Assembly (NCBI GenBank): GCA_048499455.1
Contig: JASNZV010000019.1
Coordinates: 95,510 to 159,509 of the forward strand
Direction: 5' to 3'
DNA length: 64,000 nt
Origin: CFX5 sp023384495
GTDB taxonomy: Bacteria; Chloroflexota; Anaerolineae; Caldilineales; Caldilineaceae
Shown piece after piece: positions 16,647 through 25,533 of this stretch. Positions within the stretch are counted from its first letter, which is position 1; every line of letters begins with the position of its first letter. The position numbers were made by a program, and so were the translations under genes. Under the pieces are notes generated by a model, which worked only from the letters and a program-made list of their open reading frames with translations, searched no databases and was not told the origin of the DNA.

Positions 16647-17818
16647 CCGTAGAGATGAAAGGGTATAGCGAAGGACTGGGAGCAGGTTCGCAGACGGCAG
16701 ACGCGGCTCCCCGTGACCGGGCCAAACAGGAACTTTACACCGCTTCGCAGTGGAAGCTGATGCGGCTGAAATTTCGCAAGCATAAACCGGCGCAGATTGC
16801 CCTGGTGGTATTAGTCCTCTTCTATTTGGTGGCTGTATTCTGCGAAGTGGTTGCCCCCTACCGGACCGACCGCGATTTTCAGAGGCATCTTTTCGCGCCG
16901 CCAACGCGCATCCGTTTCTTTGTCGAAGAAGAGGGGCGCACACGCTTTGTCGGCCCCTTTGTCTACGGGCTGACCGGCTCGGTTGACGCAAAATTCAATC
17001 GAGTCTTCGAAATAAACAATGAAGAACGCTTTCCTTTGCGCTTTTGGGTACAGGGCGATGAGTACAAATTGTGGGGGTTGTGGAGAACGAATCGTCACCT
17101 CTTTGGCGTCGAGGAACCAGGCTATCTCTTTCTCTTCGGCACCGACCGCCTGGGACGCGATCTTTTCTCGCGTGTGATCTATGGGACGCGCATCTCGCTG
17201 ACCATTGGCCTGGTGGGGGTGCTCTTGAGTTTCTTGCTAGGACTGATCATTGGCGGCGTCTCTGGTTATTTTGGCGGTGTCGTCGATGAGATGATACAGC
17301 GCGCCATTGACCTATTGGTGTCGATCCCCACCTTACCCCTCTGGATGGCCCTGGCCGCCGCCGTGCCCCGCGAATGGACAACCATCCAGACCTACTTTGC
17401 GATTACGATTGTGCTCTCGATCGTCGGCTGGGCCGGCCTAGCGCGCACCGTCCGTGGCAAGTTGTTGGCCCTGCGCGAAGAGGATTTTGCGATTGCCGCG
17501 CGTGTCTCCGGCGTCAGCGAATGGCGCATTATCACGCGCCACCTCTTGCCGCTCTTTATGAGCTACATTGTGGTCGCCATCACCCTTGCCATTCCCCACA
17601 TGATCCTGGGTGAAACTGCGCTCAGTTTTCTGGGTCTCGGCCTACAGCCGCCGGCGGTCAGTTGGGGCGTGTTGCTCAAGGATGCGCAACAGATTGTGTC
17701 AGTGGCGCTGCGCCCCTGGCTGCTGCTACCGGCCCTCTTTGTCGTGACGACGGTGCTCATGTTCAATTTTCTCGGCGATGGGCTGCGCGATGCAGCGGAT
17801 CCCTATTCGATTTTGTGA
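16643..17818 (+). CDS. ABC importer permease (DppC type) with long extracellular insertion
   Basis: 391 residues, longer than the usual 280-300. The first helix (about 52-72) is followed by some 100 polar residues containing FFVEEEGRTRF and LRFWVQGDEYKLWG, before the conserved LFGTDRLGRDLFSRV motif. Five further helices follow. The coupling loop reads IAARVSGVSEWRII, and the protein ends DPYSIL. The insertion probably faces outward and may dock the binding protein. It starts within the previous stop (ATGA). Confidence 0.92.
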   Translation: MTVEMKGYSEGLGAGSQTADAAPRDRAKQELYTASQWKLMRLKFRKHKPAQIALVVLVLFYLVAVFCEVVAPYRTDRDFQRHLFAPPTRIRFFVEEEGRTRFVGPFVYGLTGSVDAKFNRVFEINNEERFPLRFWVQGDEYKLWGLWRTNRHLFGVEEPGYLFLFGTDRLGRDLFSRVIYGTRISLTIGLVGVLLSFLLGLIIGGVSGYFGGVVDEMIQRAIDLLVSIPTLPLWMALAAAVPREWTTIQTYFAITIVLSIVGWAGLARTVRGKLLALREEDFAIAARVSGVSEWRIITRHLLPLFMSYIVVAITLAIPHMILGETALSFLGLGLQPPAVSWGVLLKDAQQIVSVALRPWLLLPALFVVTTVLMFNFLGDGLRDAADPYSIL

Positions 17819-17928
17819 TGAATCGTGACGGCGGACAGAGAAACCAACCAATTACAATCGATCTCGCATGAACCCCTTCGCTCCATTTTCGATTCGTTGG
17901 AGCTTTGCGAGACAGCCATAGTAGAGCA

Positions 17929-19044
17929 ATGATGAAATCACAAGACGATCTGCTGCTAGAGATCAAAGACTTGAAAACGCACTTCTTTCTGCAAGAGGGC
18001 ATTGTGCGCGCCGTTGATGGCGTGAATCTGCAGATTGCCCGCGGCCAAACGCTGGGAGTGATCGGCGAAAGTGGTTGTGGCAAATCAGTGACCGCCCAGT
18101 CGATTTTGCGCATTGTCCCTTCCCCACCGGCTAAAATTGTCGATGGCGCCATCCTGTATTATCAGCGACCGGCCAATGGGGCATCTACCCAGGTGATCGA
18201 CCTGGCCCAACTCGATCCGCAAGGCAAAGAAATTCGTGCGATCCGCGGCGGCAAGATCAGCATGATCTTCCAGGAACCCATGACCTCCTTTGGCCCCATG
18301 CACACCATCGGCAACCAGATCATGGAAGCGATCCTGCTCCACCAACCCCTGAGCCGGCCCCAAGCGCGGGAGCTTACCATCGATCTCTTGCAGCGCGTCG
18401 GCATCTCCGGCGCAACGCGGACCGTCGATGCCTATCCTCACCAACTGAGCGGCGGGATGCGCCAGCGCGCTATGATCGCCATGGCTCTCTCCTGCAACCC
18501 AGACTTGCTGATTGCCGATGAGCCGACCACTGCGTTGGATGTCACCATCCAGGCGCAGATATTGGAACTGCTCACACGGTTACAGGCCGAGTTGAATATG
18601 GCCATCCTGTTTATCACCCACAACCTGGGTGTGATCGCCGAGATCGCCCATACCGTGGCCGTGATGTACATGGGGCGCGTGATGGAACAGGGCAGCGTGG
18701 ACCGAATTTTTAGCAACCCACTGCACCCTTATACGCGGGGGCTGCTCTCATCGATTCCTCATATTGATGGCCCGAAACAGAGCCGGTTGACCGCAATCGA
18801 AGGCGTTGTCCCCGACCCCTACGACCCGCCGCCCGGCTGTCCGTTTTGTGACCGTTGCCCCAATTTTATGGCCGGCGTCTGCGACCAGGCCATGCCGGCG
18901 CTGGTCGAACAAGACCCTGACCATGCCGTGCGCTGTTTTCTCTATGGCCCCGCCACCGAGGCTGCTGGCCCGGCAACGCTCTCCGTTGCGCCAGCGCAAC
19001 CAACGCCCCTGACAAGCGGACGTGAGGTGCATCATGACCGTTGA
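17929..19044 (+). CDS. ABC importer ATPase (DppD type)
   Basis: 371 residues from ATG 17929; a TTG at 17905 is an unlikely alternative. Walker A is GESGCGKS, the signature LSGGMRQR and Walker B LLIADEPTTALDV. The C-terminal oligopeptide/dipeptide extension holds the cysteines of CPFCDRCP, GVC and RCF, which in relatives can bind an iron-sulfur cluster. It ends 11 bases inside the next ATPase gene, a coupled pair that powers the importer. Confidence 0.93.
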   Translation: MMKSQDDLLLEIKDLKTHFFLQEGIVRAVDGVNLQIARGQTLGVIGESGCGKSVTAQSILRIVPSPPAKIVDGAILYYQRPANGASTQVIDLAQLDPQGKEIRAIRGGKISMIFQEPMTSFGPMHTIGNQIMEAILLHQPLSRPQARELTIDLLQRVGISGATRTVDAYPHQLSGGMRQRAMIAMALSCNPDLLIADEPTTALDVTIQAQILELLTRLQAELNMAILFITHNLGVIAEIAHTVAVMYMGRVMEQGSVDRIFSNPLHPYTRGLLSSIPHIDGPKQSRLTAIEGVVPDPYDPPPGCPFCDRCPNFMAGVCDQAMPALVEQDPDHAVRCFLYGPATEAAGPATLSVAPAQPTPLTSGREVHHDR

Positions 19045-20068
19045 GCATAAACCTCTCCTTGAAGTGCGGAATCTCAAGAAATATTTCCCCATCCAACAGG
19101 GGATTCTGCGCCGCACGCGTGGCTATGTCAAAGCCGTCGACGATGTCAGTTTTACCATCGGCGCCGGCGAAACCCTGGGGCTGGTGGGCGAGAGTGGTTG
19201 CGGCAAAACGACGACCGGCCGCTGCATTGCACGGGTCTACCAGCCAACCGCTGGCGAAGTTTTGTTTCATGGGGATGAGGGGATCATACCGGTCAACCGG
19301 TTGGAGAAACAGGCGCTCAAATCGTTTCGCAAACATATGCAGATGATCTTCCAAGACCCCTACGCTTCCCTCAACCCCCGGATGACCGTTTTGGAACTGG
19401 TGGGCGAGCCGCTCCTGGCCCACGGGTTGGCCAAAGGCCGTGAACTGGAAGACCGGGTTGCCGAGATGTTGCTGGCGGTGGGCTTGAAGTTGGAACATTT
19501 GCGCCGTTACCCGCACAGCTTCAGCGGCGGCCAACGCCAGCGCATCGGCATTGCACGCGCCCTTGTGCAACGCCCCAAACTGGTGATCTGCGATGAACCG
19601 GTCTCGGCGTTGGATGTCTCGATCCAATCGCAGATCGTCAACCTGTTACAAGACTTGCAGGATCAATACAAGCTAACCTATCTCTTTGTGGCCCACGATA
19701 TGAGCGTGGTGCGCCATATCAGCAACCGGGTAGCGGTCATGTATGTGGGACGGGTGGTTGAACTGGCCGCCAGCGAAGAGCTCATGACCGCACCCAAACA
19801 CCCCTACACGGAAGCCCTGCTCTCGGCGGTGCCGCGCCCCAACCCGACCCATCAACGGCAGCGGATCATCTTGGGCGGGGAAGCCGCCGACCCGGGGCAG
19901 ACGGTGCCGGGGTGTGTTTTCCACCCCCGCTGTCGCTACGCCAAAGACATTTGCAGAACCGAGGATCCGCCCCTCAATGAAGTGACGCCCAATCACTATG
20001 TCGCCTGCCATCTGGCGGCGGAATTGACGCTGGAAGGTATTGCGCCTATTTTGCCGACGGGGGATTGA
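19034..20068 (+). CDS. ABC importer ATPase (DppF type)
   Basis: 344 residues from ATG 19034, inside the previous gene's end and preceded by GTGAGGTG. Walker A is GESGCGKTT, the signature FSGGQRQR and Walker B LVICDEPVSALDVS. The C-terminal extension has the pattern GCVFHPRCRYAKDICR. It pairs with the DppD-type ATPase to energise import of the ligand delivered by the lipoprotein encoded at 13357-15387. Confidence 0.93.
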   Translation: MTVEHKPLLEVRNLKKYFPIQQGILRRTRGYVKAVDDVSFTIGAGETLGLVGESGCGKTTTGRCIARVYQPTAGEVLFHGDEGIIPVNRLEKQALKSFRKHMQMIFQDPYASLNPRMTVLELVGEPLLAHGLAKGRELEDRVAEMLLAVGLKLEHLRRYPHSFSGGQRQRIGIARALVQRPKLVICDEPVSALDVSIQSQIVNLLQDLQDQYKLTYLFVAHDMSVVRHISNRVAVMYVGRVVELAASEELMTAPKHPYTEALLSAVPRPNPTHQRQRIILGGEAADPGQTVPGCVFHPRCRYAKDICRTEDPPLNEVTPNHYVACHLAAELTLEGIAPILPTGD

Positions 20069-20128
20069 GTAATTGCGGACTCCCTTTTCAATCTCATGAT
20101 CACACAGTACACGTTTGAGGAGACTCAG

Positions 20129-21040
20129 ATGAACTACGACGCCAACAACCGAACCTTCGATTGCGAACCAACCTTGACCGATTCACAAGTGCTGCAATTT
20201 TGCCGTGAGGGATACTTGCTCCTGAAAGGCGTGGTGCCGGCTGAAATCAACCAGCGCGCCCGTGATTATCTGGAGGGCAAAGTTCCCGCCAATCCCAGCT
20301 ATATTCCAAAGGGCATGACCAGCGCCGACCTGGAGCGCATTCGCAAATCTCACGAACCCAGCACCATCCTTCTGGAAGATTGGTTTATCGAGCATGTGCT
20401 GCTCAACCCTCAGGTGGCCGGCGCCATGCGCTCGCTCTTGGGCAGCAATGTGGGGCTGCCCGTGCTGGTGAGCCACCACAAGGTCGAGTGTCCCCAACCC
20501 GCCCAACGCTGGCACCATGACGCTGACCACATCTTTGGCCCCGAACTCAATTCAGTCGAGGTCTTCTATTTCCCCCAGGACACTCCCGTCGAACTGGGCC
20601 CGACCGAACTGGTGCCGGGAACACATATCGAGCCGAGCCGGCGCAAAGAGGAAGAGCCTGGCATCTTTGCCGATGGCCCGGCCGGCACTATCGGCATCCA
20701 TCATCAGAGCATTCTCCACCGCCGCGGTCTCTCCACCGCCAATGGCACTCGCCACATGCTTAAGTACAACTACTGGCGCACTGTTGCCCCGACGCGCGAT
20801 TGGATCATCGAACCCGATTTTGACCCCCAGATTGCTTACTATGGGGGTCATAACCAGGCGCGCTATGTGGCCCACATGTTCTACTGGCTCTGTGGCCAGG
20901 GTGAAGAGTTCCGCGTCATCGGAGGACAGGCATGGCCGTGGTCCAGCCCCAACCAGATCGGCCGCTCCTATGGCTTTGGGAGCACGCGCGGCTACCGGCC
21001 CAATTGGCGCAAGAACAACGAAGACGGGTACGCGGCCTAG
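20129..21040 (+). CDS. PhyH family Fe(II)/2-oxoglutarate dioxygenase
   Basis: 303 residues from ATG 20129, chosen because GAGGAG lies 7 bases before it; ATG 20096 lacks a site. The iron motif HHD sits in QRWHHDADH, and the distal His is in QSILHRRGLS, followed by an Arg (NGTRHMLKY). It is the last gene of the importer operon, 60 bases after the ATPase, so it may act on the imported compound. The proteins encoded at 10770 and 33144 belong to the same fold but are distant in sequence. Confidence 0.87.
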   Translation: MNYDANNRTFDCEPTLTDSQVLQFCREGYLLLKGVVPAEINQRARDYLEGKVPANPSYIPKGMTSADLERIRKSHEPSTILLEDWFIEHVLLNPQVAGAMRSLLGSNVGLPVLVSHHKVECPQPAQRWHHDADHIFGPELNSVEVFYFPQDTPVELGPTELVPGTHIEPSRRKEEEPGIFADGPAGTIGIHHQSILHRRGLSTANGTRHMLKYNYWRTVAPTRDWIIEPDFDPQIAYYGGHNQARYVAHMFYWLCGQGEEFRVIGGQAWPWSSPNQIGRSYGFGSTRGYRPNWRKNNEDGYAA

Positions 21041-21069
21041 AGAAGGTCGGTTCTGCCGGTTTTAACGGG

Positions 21070-21109
21070 AATGGCGGGGTTCGCACGCCCTCGTGCGAAC
21101 CCCGCCATT
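21070..21109. terminator. Bidirectional terminator-like hairpin between convergent genes
   Basis: The arms TGGCGGGGTTCGCACG (21072-21087) and CGTGCGAACCCCGCCA (21092-21107) are perfect complements with loop CCCT, extendable by two A-T pairs. It lies 30 bases after the PhyH stop and 26 before the convergent dehydrogenase stop, as expected for a shared terminator. The core TTCGCACG/CGTGCGAA recurs at 44550-44581. Confidence 0.75.
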
Positions 21110-21134
21110 TGCATTTGGCGGGACACTGTCGTTG

Positions 21135-22151
21135 TCACTGAGGCCGAACACCTGCATTGTGGGCTGCTTCTTGGAGCATCGTCCAGATCTCATCCGGCAA
21201 AGGGATCCCGTCTACAAGGTATCGTTCGGCAGTTTGGGCTTCTGGTTCGCCGGGCGCCAGCACCTGGTCAAAGCCTGGGGCAGGCGGTGTTGCCTTCAGG
21301 CTGTGGACAAAGGTCGCGGCGCAGGTGGCATAATCTTCTGGCGGGCGAAAGGCAGTTGCATCCAGCGCCAAGATCAACCAGTTCAGTTCATGCGCCTCCC
21401 CCAACAGAATACCGGTCAAAAACTCAGCAGCCACAGCCAGACCATAACCTTTATGATCGGCAACCGGTAAAATCATGCCGCCATCATAGAAGTCATGGGG
21501 GTTGGTGCTGGGTCGCCCGGCGCTATCCAGGATCCAACCGGGTGGCAAGGTTTTCCCCGTGTCGCGATAAAAACGCAGCTTGCCTTCGGCGGTGGCGCTG
21601 GTGGACATATCGACCACGATAGGCGCCTGGTCTCCCGCCGGGAAACCCAATGTGATCGGGTTGGTGGCCATGACGCGCGCTGCGCCGCCGTGGGGCGCCA
21701 CCGACATGTGCGCCTCCTTGCCATGTGCGCCCCCGCCGCTGATGAGGGTGATCACACCTTGAGCGGCGGCGCGCTCGGCAAACCAACCCATGCGCCCGGT
21801 ATGGGCGCCGCCCACCAGCCCGACGGCGGCAAGCTGGCTGCTCTGCGCCTTTGCAATCGCCAGATCCAACGCATAGTTCAGGCTGTAGATGCCAAAGCCC
21901 TGGTTGCCATCGACAATCGCCGTCGTGGCGGTCGCCTGCCTGACCGTTGGCCGGGCGGTGGGCTGAATCCAGCCGCTCTCGATCTGGCTCAGGTACTGTG
22001 GCACACGCAGGACGCCATGCGAATCCACGCCCTTGAGGTTGCTGTCCGCCAACGATCTGGCGACAACGCTGGCGATGTTGTGTGGTGCGCCGGCGGCCAC
22101 AAAAATCTCTGTTACCAACGCAGTTAGAGCCTCATATTGGATCAGCTTCAT
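21135..22151 (-). CDS. Malate/L-lactate dehydrogenase family oxidoreductase (Ldh2)
   Basis: 338 residues from ATG 22151, 2 bases after the glycosidase stop. It has the Ldh2 motifs VDSHGVLRVPQYL (catalytic His), GLVGGAHTGRMG, ATNPITLGFPAG and DHKGYGLAVAAEFL. The family uses NAD(P)H to interconvert 2-keto and 2-hydroxy acids, such as ureidoglycolate, 2,3-diketo-L-gulonate and sulfolactate. It is co-transcribed with iclR and the GH116-like gene, so it probably handles a sugar acid released by this pathway. Confidence 0.9.
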   Translation of the reverse strand: MKLIQYEALTALVTEIFVAAGAPHNIASVVARSLADSNLKGVDSHGVLRVPQYLSQIESGWIQPTARPTVRQATATTAIVDGNQGFGIYSLNYALDLAIAKAQSSQLAAVGLVGGAHTGRMGWFAERAAAQGVITLISGGGAHGKEAHMSVAPHGGAARVMATNPITLGFPAGDQAPIVVDMSTSATAEGKLRFYRDTGKTLPPGWILDSAGRPSTNPHDFYDGGMILPVADHKGYGLAVAAEFLTGILLGEAHELNWLILALDATAFRPPEDYATCAATFVHSLKATPPAPGFDQVLAPGEPEAQTAERYLVDGIPLPDEIWTMLQEAAHNAGVRPQ

Positions 22152-22153
22152 CG

Positions 22154-24562
22154 CTACTTCCCTGCCTGGATGATTCTGGCGATCAATCCGCCTGTTTGGG
22201 TCGGGCCGGTCAAATCTTGGTCCAAGAGCGCGGCCGGTACGGCCCACAACATCATGTTCTGGTAATAGTCGGCGCCAAAGGCGCGTTGACCACTATCCAC
22301 ATCGCCGCGCGTCGTGTTGGGCATGTCCCAAGTGTAGCCCCAGCGGCAGACGATATTTTCCAGGCAGCGCCGCAACAGTTCGAGGCCAAAGTCCCTTTGC
22401 CCACCATACATAAAGGTCATCGCCAGCATAAAAAGCTCAGGCGGGAAATAACTAAAGGCGCCGTAGCCGCCGACCTTAGCAGGCGCGCCATCGGCATTGG
22501 CATAGTTGACGGCGCCGGACTGGCTGAGTGCGCAGTTAGTGCGGCGCAACGTCTGCAAGGTGCGTGCGACCCGTTCCTGCGGAAAGGCGCCAGCGACGCC
22601 ATGCCAATCGGTCACCCATTGGCCGTCCAACTGGTAGCCAAAGATGAGGTCCGATTTTTGCCCGGTCTCTGGCTCGTTGAAGTTCAGATAATAGTCACCG
22701 GCCCACAGGTATTCTTCCAACGCCTGAGCGCCGGCTGCCAACCAGTTGTCACACTGGGCGCGATAGGGATGGTCGCCCATCGCTTCAGCCATGCGCCGCA
22801 TGATTTGCACTTGCGCCATGCGCACCCCGCCCGCATGGGTGACATAGCCCTTCCAGCCCGGTTCCGGCGCCTCGAACCATTCGGTATCGCCCAGCCCATG
22901 ACCATCTGTTCCCGGCGTCGGCATCGCCATCACCTGGGAGAGACCGTAGGCGGGGCGCAAGTTCATGGAAAAGTCGTTGCAGCGTTTGAGCGAATCCCAG
23001 AACTCGGCCAACACAGCATCGTCGCCCGTGGTCCGCCAATAGCGGTCAACCATGACCACATAACAGGCGCCGTTCAGCACCGTCTGATAGCCCACATCCG
23101 GGGCGCTCAATCCATAGGGCGGCCGGTTCTCTGCTGCGATCGCTGTGCAGCCGCCAAAGATCCACGGGGGCCGCCCATCGGGAAACTGGTAGGCTTTGTA
23201 CCCGCGCAAGGTCGAGAGGGCGGTTTCCGGGAAAAAGTAGACAAGAGGGATATTGCCATAAAAGCTACACGGGATACATTCGATCTGCGGACAGCCGCGC
23301 GGACATTCGTTGAGTCCAAAGAGGCCATCTTCGGGTTTGCACCAGTCGCCAATCGGCGCTTGCGCTTGACCCCAAACGCTACATTCGGGGATGAGATGCA
23401 AGTTGTTGATCAGGGCGTCGGCCAACCAGCCGGGCAGTTCTGGTGCGCTGTAGATTGTTTCTTGCCAAGCAATGATCCGCTTCAAGAGCGTCGCGTGCTC
23501 ACGCGCTAAAAAGTTTGCTGTATACAAAGCGTCGGGATAATGTTTGGCGGCCATGTGAGTAAACCGCGGGGTATCGCTGTGGGGCGGTGCGCCACCCGCT
23601 TGCCAATAGGGCGCGTGCCAGGCCAACACCACCCGCACCGTCTGGCCGGCGCCAGGGGCCAGGTCGAAGGGGAATGTCAGCGCCGCACCGCTTGTGTCTG
23701 GCGTAGGCTGGGGCAAGCGGCTGGCGCAGATCGCCCAGGCGGCGCCATCGGCATCGAGCGCACCGCCCGACTGCACCGCCACCCCATCCAGCGCGGCCAG
23801 CACATAAGCCATCTCCCAGCCGTCGCCCTGTCGATCGCTCTCGACCAAGACGCCGTTCAGCGCACCTGCCAACGGGCGGCGTGTGACGGTCACACCCTCT
23901 GGCAGCAGCGCCGCTGGCGGTGTAAAACCGGGGAAATTGAAGGCGATCGTTCCCGACCGCCGCACCGAATCGGGATTGTACACACGAATTTCAAAGACCG
24001 CACCGGGGGTCATGGAGGCGCGTGTGTCACCGGGAATAAAGGGCGACCAGGCGCGCAATCCCACCGTGACCGGCGCATTGGTGGCGAATTCCAGATCAAC
24101 CATGGGATAATGACCCCAGTAATCAATCGAGTCGGCCAGCGCAACCCCGGTGAGACCGATCTCATGAAAATGGGGGGTGTAGTCGGTGGGCGGAAAGGTA
24201 ACAATGCTCTGACTATGCTGCGGCCGATCGGCTTTGCCCAGCGTGTCAGAGACCAGCACCCAGGTTTGGTGCGCCCCATCATCGCCGCGACAGGAGAGAC
24301 CGAGCATGGGCAGGTTGAGCAAGGCGCGCGGCTGTACCAGGTAGTTGAAGAGCGTGCAATAGCCCCACATGCCATTTGGTTCAATATCGATGCAGCCTGT
24401 ATCGAGGCCACCCAGCGGCATACCACAGGTGGGGCGTGGCTCCCCACGGTAGATCACGCCGGTGACGGGGTGTGTATAGCCATCGGCGTGAAAGGTGCGC
24501 CAGCGGGCATGGAGCAGATGAGGGGGAAAGAGTCGATTGGCGGGCTGGCTAAGGGTGTTCAT
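22154..24562 (-). CDS. GH116-like glycoside hydrolase (DUF608 domain)
   Basis: 802 residues. The N-terminal beta domain begins with CGMPLGGLDTGCIDIEPNG, the hallmark of glucosylceramidase-like GH116 proteins. The C-terminal (alpha/alpha)6 domain includes PECSVWGQAQ, PQIECIPCSFYGNIPL (candidate nucleophile Glu), WAGDYYLNFN, YQLDGQWVTDWHG and a final TWDMPNTTRGDVDSG. No signal peptide is seen, so it should act inside the cell on an imported beta-glucoside or beta-xyloside. It is divergent from GBA2-type enzymes, so the substrate is open. Its start overlaps iclR by 14 bases. Confidence 0.82.
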   Translation of the reverse strand: MNTLSQPANRLFPPHLLHARWRTFHADGYTHPVTGVIYRGEPRPTCGMPLGGLDTGCIDIEPNGMWGYCTLFNYLVQPRALLNLPMLGLSCRGDDGAHQTWVLVSDTLGKADRPQHSQSIVTFPPTDYTPHFHEIGLTGVALADSIDYWGHYPMVDLEFATNAPVTVGLRAWSPFIPGDTRASMTPGAVFEIRVYNPDSVRRSGTIAFNFPGFTPPAALLPEGVTVTRRPLAGALNGVLVESDRQGDGWEMAYVLAALDGVAVQSGGALDADGAAWAICASRLPQPTPDTSGAALTFPFDLAPGAGQTVRVVLAWHAPYWQAGGAPPHSDTPRFTHMAAKHYPDALYTANFLAREHATLLKRIIAWQETIYSAPELPGWLADALINNLHLIPECSVWGQAQAPIGDWCKPEDGLFGLNECPRGCPQIECIPCSFYGNIPLVYFFPETALSTLRGYKAYQFPDGRPPWIFGGCTAIAAENRPPYGLSAPDVGYQTVLNGACYVVMVDRYWRTTGDDAVLAEFWDSLKRCNDFSMNLRPAYGLSQVMAMPTPGTDGHGLGDTEWFEAPEPGWKGYVTHAGGVRMAQVQIMRRMAEAMGDHPYRAQCDNWLAAGAQALEEYLWAGDYYLNFNEPETGQKSDLIFGYQLDGQWVTDWHGVAGAFPQERVARTLQTLRRTNCALSQSGAVNYANADGAPAKVGGYGAFSYFPPELFMLAMTFMYGGQRDFGLELLRRCLENIVCRWGYTWDMPNTTRGDVDSGQRAFGADYYQNMMLWAVPAALLDQDLTGPTQTGGLIARIIQAGK

Positions 24563-25430
24563 TCTTGCTCATCTCGCGGGTTTCGGTTATTGGTGAGCTT
24601 TTAGTGGATGGCGGCGTTGCGGTTAGCGACGAAACTGCACCATTGCCATTGGCAGCGAAGCCGGGGGCGCCCAGCGCGCCCGAAATTTGACCGGCGATAT
24701 TCATGACCAAATAGGTCAACCTGGGCAACCGTTCGATGGTGACGCGTGTGGATGGCCCTGAGATGCCCACGGCGGCAATCGCCTGTTTACGATGGTCGAA
24801 AATGGGGGCGGCGATGCAACGCACCCCTTCAAAGGTCTCCTCATCATCGATGGCGTATCCACAGCTTTGCACAGTGAGCAGATGCTGTTTGAAGGTATAG
24901 GCATCGGTGATGGTTTTGGCGGTATTAGCCTCAAAGGGATATTCGGCCACCAGTTGCTCAATTTCGCTTACCGGCTGTTGCGCTAATAGCACTTTACCCA
25001 ATGCCGAACAGTGGAGGGGCCGACTCATCCCCAGTGCGAAGTTGACACTTAACGCGGCCTGACCGGGTTTATGCGCTACATACACGATATGGTTGCCCTG
25101 AAGTACGCCCAAGTTGGCAGTCTCGCCGCTCTGGTCGCGCAAGATGTTTAAGAAACCGGCAGCCACTTCCGTCCAATCCAGCAGCGCTGCCACTTTACTG
25201 TGCAGTTGTAGGAATTTGATAGGATTAGGGGCAAATTCACGCGTGATGGGATTCTGGATCAAGTAGCCCTTGGCCATCAAAGTATAGAGCAGCCGATAAG
25301 CTGTGCTGCGATCAGTCGCCAGCACCTCAGCTACCTCGGTGGAACGCACCCCACCCTCCACCGCCATCTCTAGCGCAGTCAGCCCCCGTTCGAGTGACTG
25401 CACCAATTGTTGTCCACGTTTCGTCTCCAT
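24549..25430 (-). CDS. IclR family transcriptional regulator
   Basis: 293 residues. The N-terminal winged helix (about 1-75) contains VRSTEVAEVLATDRSTAYRLL, and the IclR effector domain follows (about 80-255) with LHCSALGKVLLA and VRCIAAPIFDH. The last 35 residues form a polar tail. It heads the iclR-GH116-Ldh2 operon. AGGGAGG precedes ATG 25430. Its own promoter carries the motif found at the importer and catabolic promoters, so it is the proposed local regulator and is probably autoregulated. The effector is likely a pathway intermediate. Confidence 0.93.
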   Translation of the reverse strand: METKRGQQLVQSLERGLTALEMAVEGGVRSTEVAEVLATDRSTAYRLLYTLMAKGYLIQNPITREFAPNPIKFLQLHSKVAALLDWTEVAAGFLNILRDQSGETANLGVLQGNHIVYVAHKPGQAALSVNFALGMSRPLHCSALGKVLLAQQPVSEIEQLVAEYPFEANTAKTITDAYTFKQHLLTVQSCGYAIDDEETFEGVRCIAAPIFDHRKQAIAAVGISGPSTRVTIERLPRLTYLVMNIAGQISGALGAPGFAANGNGAVSSLTATPPSTKSSPITETREMSKNEHP

Positions 25431-25447
25431 GATCCCTCCCTATTCGT

Positions 25448-25499
25448 TGCGTAATCTGCACGCTTTGTGCATTTTATACACCATGACCCATTTTGTCAA
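25448..25499 (-). promoter_or_regulatory. iclR promoter with overlapping operator-like sites
   Basis: On the minus strand, -35 TTGACA (25494-25499), 17 bases, and -10 TAAAAT (25471-25476). The site TGTGCATTTTATACA (25466-25480, plus strand) matches the 12532 site at 12 of 15 positions and covers the -10. A weaker inverted match (CGTGCAGATTACGCA on minus, 25448-25462) lies next to it, 18 bases from the iclR ATG. Confidence 0.72.
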
Positions 25500-25533
25500 A
25501 CGACTGGAACCGGTAAGAAGAGAGAGCCAGGCG

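Noticed and set aside
22082..23509. Plus-strand open frame of 475 codons opposite the GH116-like gene
   Set aside because: The minus strand carries continuous GH116 and Ldh2 motifs; the plus product has no domain.
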